The notes beneath the pieces were generated by a model. That model was not told the DNA's origin. It saw only the letters and a list, made by a program, of their open reading frames with translations, and did not search any database. Below are positions 4,317 to 5,555 of a stretch of DNA of 5,555 nucleotides, one piece after another. Both the position numbers and the translations under genes were made by a program. The stretch is from an uncultured Spirochaetaceae bacterium (GTDB lineage: Bacteria; Spirochaetota; Spirochaetia; Treponematales; Treponemataceae): positions 1-5,555 of the forward strand of contig CADBUT010000210.1 of assembly GCA_902797925.1 (NCBI GenBank), in the 5' to 3' direction. Numbering within the stretch: position 1 is the first letter of the stretch; every line of letters begins with the position of its first letter.

Positions 4317-5516
4317 TTACTTCTTCTGCTTCTGGCTTTTGTTTGCGGCGCTGGCACTTGAAATCATTGAAGAAACTATGAATTTGCAGAGTTTCTGTGT
4401 CTCTTTGTCTGAAGAAGAGTAGCAGTTTGCAAGTGAAGACGCGAATTTCAATGGCTGGCTTGAAAGGTCGTTGACTGTGCGGAGTCCTGCCTTGTCTGCT
4501 GCGTCAAAAATGACGTTTATGAACTGTGTAGTCTGGTCAACCGTAAAATTCTGAAGAAGACTCTGTGTTGTTGCATGTACGACATTGCTTGTAGAAGAAA
4601 CCTGGCCGACAGGAACGAATCTGCATGCCTCAATCTTCCATGAAAAAAGATTGTGCTGGTCAAAGAAGTTGCTCTTTTTGTCAAGGTTAGCTATCGGTAT
4701 ATAGTTTTCTGAGCGGTTGAGCATCATGCCGACGACAGAAGTTTCAGGCACAAAAGTGTGGACGCGGCTGCCGAAAATTGTGTGCATTGATTTTGTAATA
4801 TCACTGTTCAAGAAGCCGGGTCCGTCAAAGTTCCAGATACTTTCAATTCTGTCACGCGTTGCTTTGTCAGCTTTTATTGCAGAATAAAGCGCGAGATTCC
4901 CGCCTTTTGAGTGGCCGCCTATTATAAGCTTGCCGCTGCATTTTGCGGCGATTGATGCCACGTAAGCAGCTGCTTTTTTCTGAGCAGGAACTTCCTGCTT
5001 GACTGCAAGGTTTAAGTCTTCTTTCCAGCCTACAATTGTGTTGTCTGTTCCTCTGAAAGCAATATAATGCCTGTTTTTGCCAAGCGAATAGGTGACCGCA
5101 CCAAACTGAGTCTGTGTCTTTGTATCTATGTAATTTGAGTAGTCGTGCATTTCAATTGAACCGAAACGTTCGGTCTTTGCCGCAAGTTCAAGCATGTAAA
5201 GGCAATGCTGCCATATAACTATTGAATTATCGGGCAGATCGTAACGTGCTTCTGCGCCGAAAAACCTGTTTGCGGCTTCATGCAGTGTAAGAGACTTGCC
5301 CGGCTGACTTATGTCCAGGTCGTCAAAGTTAAGGTACGAGAACATGGCAAGAATTGCGCTGTCAAGCTCGTTAAAAGGAATCTGGTCGAATGTCAGGTCG
5401 CCGCGCCAGATAACATAGTCGAATAAAGAAGGCTCTGCATCGTTAATAATTTGGTCTGCGGCAAAAACAGATACAGACAAAAGAACTAAAAGAAAAATAG
5501 ACAGAATCTTTTTCAT
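4317..5516 (-). CDS. Exported DUF2974 (Mbeg1-like) alpha/beta hydrolase
   Basis: This 399-residue protein begins with a signal peptide: MKK, a hydrophobic stretch to about residue 18, and likely cleavage after VFA (17-19). It is therefore probably periplasmic or secreted. No lipobox cysteine is present. The mature start (LFDYVIWRGDLTFDQIPFNE, 31-50, then LDSAILAMFSYL) is the typical opening of DUF2974 proteins. The lipase-like block YIAFRGTDNTIVGWKED (151-167) and the nucleophile elbow GGHSKGG with Ser203 follow, then WNFDGPGF (228-235). His288 in FDQHNLFSW is a candidate catalytic histidine. Substrate is unknown; lipase class 3-like esterase or phospholipase activity is a reasonable guess. 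The C-terminus is Ser/Lys rich. AGAGG lies 9 bases before the ATG. The gene is complete. The vapBC-like pair begins 78 bases downstream on the same strand with its own promoter. Confidence 0.87.
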   Translation of the reverse strand: MKKILSIFLLVLLSVSVFAADQIINDAEPSLFDYVIWRGDLTFDQIPFNELDSAILAMFSYLNFDDLDISQPGKSLTLHEAANRFFGAEARYDLPDNSIVIWQHCLYMLELAAKTERFGSIEMHDYSNYIDTKTQTQFGAVTYSLGKNRHYIAFRGTDNTIVGWKEDLNLAVKQEVPAQKKAAAYVASIAAKCSGKLIIGGHSKGGNLALYSAIKADKATRDRIESIWNFDGPGFLNSDITKSMHTIFGSRVHTFVPETSVVGMMLNRSENYIPIANLDKKSNFFDQHNLFSWKIEACRFVPVGQVSSTSNVVHATTQSLLQNFTVDQTTQFINVIFDAADKAGLRTVNDLSSQPLKFASSLANCYSSSDKETQKLCKFIVSSMISSASAANKSQKQKK

Positions 5517-5555
5517 AAACCCAATCCTCTTATGTTGAATCAGTTTACAGATAAA

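Noticed and set aside
4213..4422. A 69-codon plus-strand frame spanning the vapBC-like promoter
   Set aside because: It is antisense to the antitoxin start, the operator and the hydrolase 3' end, with no supporting signal.

Overview
The window looks like an accessory stretch of a low-to-moderate GC bacterial chromosome, most likely a host-associated spirochaete of the Treponema type. That assignment is inference from the style of the toxin-antitoxin proteins, the wording of a type I restriction S-subunit remnant, AT-rich promoters, strong GGAGG ribosome binding sites and small dispersed palindromes. No marker gene fixes the species.

Layout, left to right. Positions 4-1039 (+) hold an adjacent pair recognisable as mobile mystery protein A (a helix-turn-helix regulator) and mobile mystery protein B (a Fic-fold protein with the motif HPFPNGNGR). 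Positions 1155-1561 (+) hold a toxin-antitoxin locus with an intact small antitoxin, while its overlapping PIN toxin is destroyed by an internal out-of-frame deletion. Positions 1562-1847 are a leader region with two extended -10 promoter candidates, overlapping inverted repeats and a hairpin directly in front of the next ribosome binding site. Positions 1848-3116 (+) are a compact two-gene unit: an alpha/beta hydrolase followed by a DEDDh 3'-5' exonuclease. Positions 3117-3504 carry no gene but are packed with inverted repeats, including two copies of the same 29-bp palindromic element in opposite orientation. Positions 3505-3642 (+) are the broken N-terminus of a type I restriction HsdS subunit whose start codon reads ATA. 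Positions 4238-3614 (-) are a complete VapBC-type antitoxin/PIN toxin operon with a probable operator over its -10. Positions 5516-4317 (-) encode an exported DUF2974/Mbeg1-like serine hydrolase.

The MmpA/MmpB pair, one live and one dead toxin-antitoxin system, the hsdS scrap and the palindrome cluster together read as a turnover zone of mobile and defence-type genes. The hydrolase/exonuclease pair is the least explained intact unit. The MmpA/MmpB pair is a known but functionally unexplained family. No CRISPR array, tRNA, rRNA, transposase or complete insertion sequence was seen.
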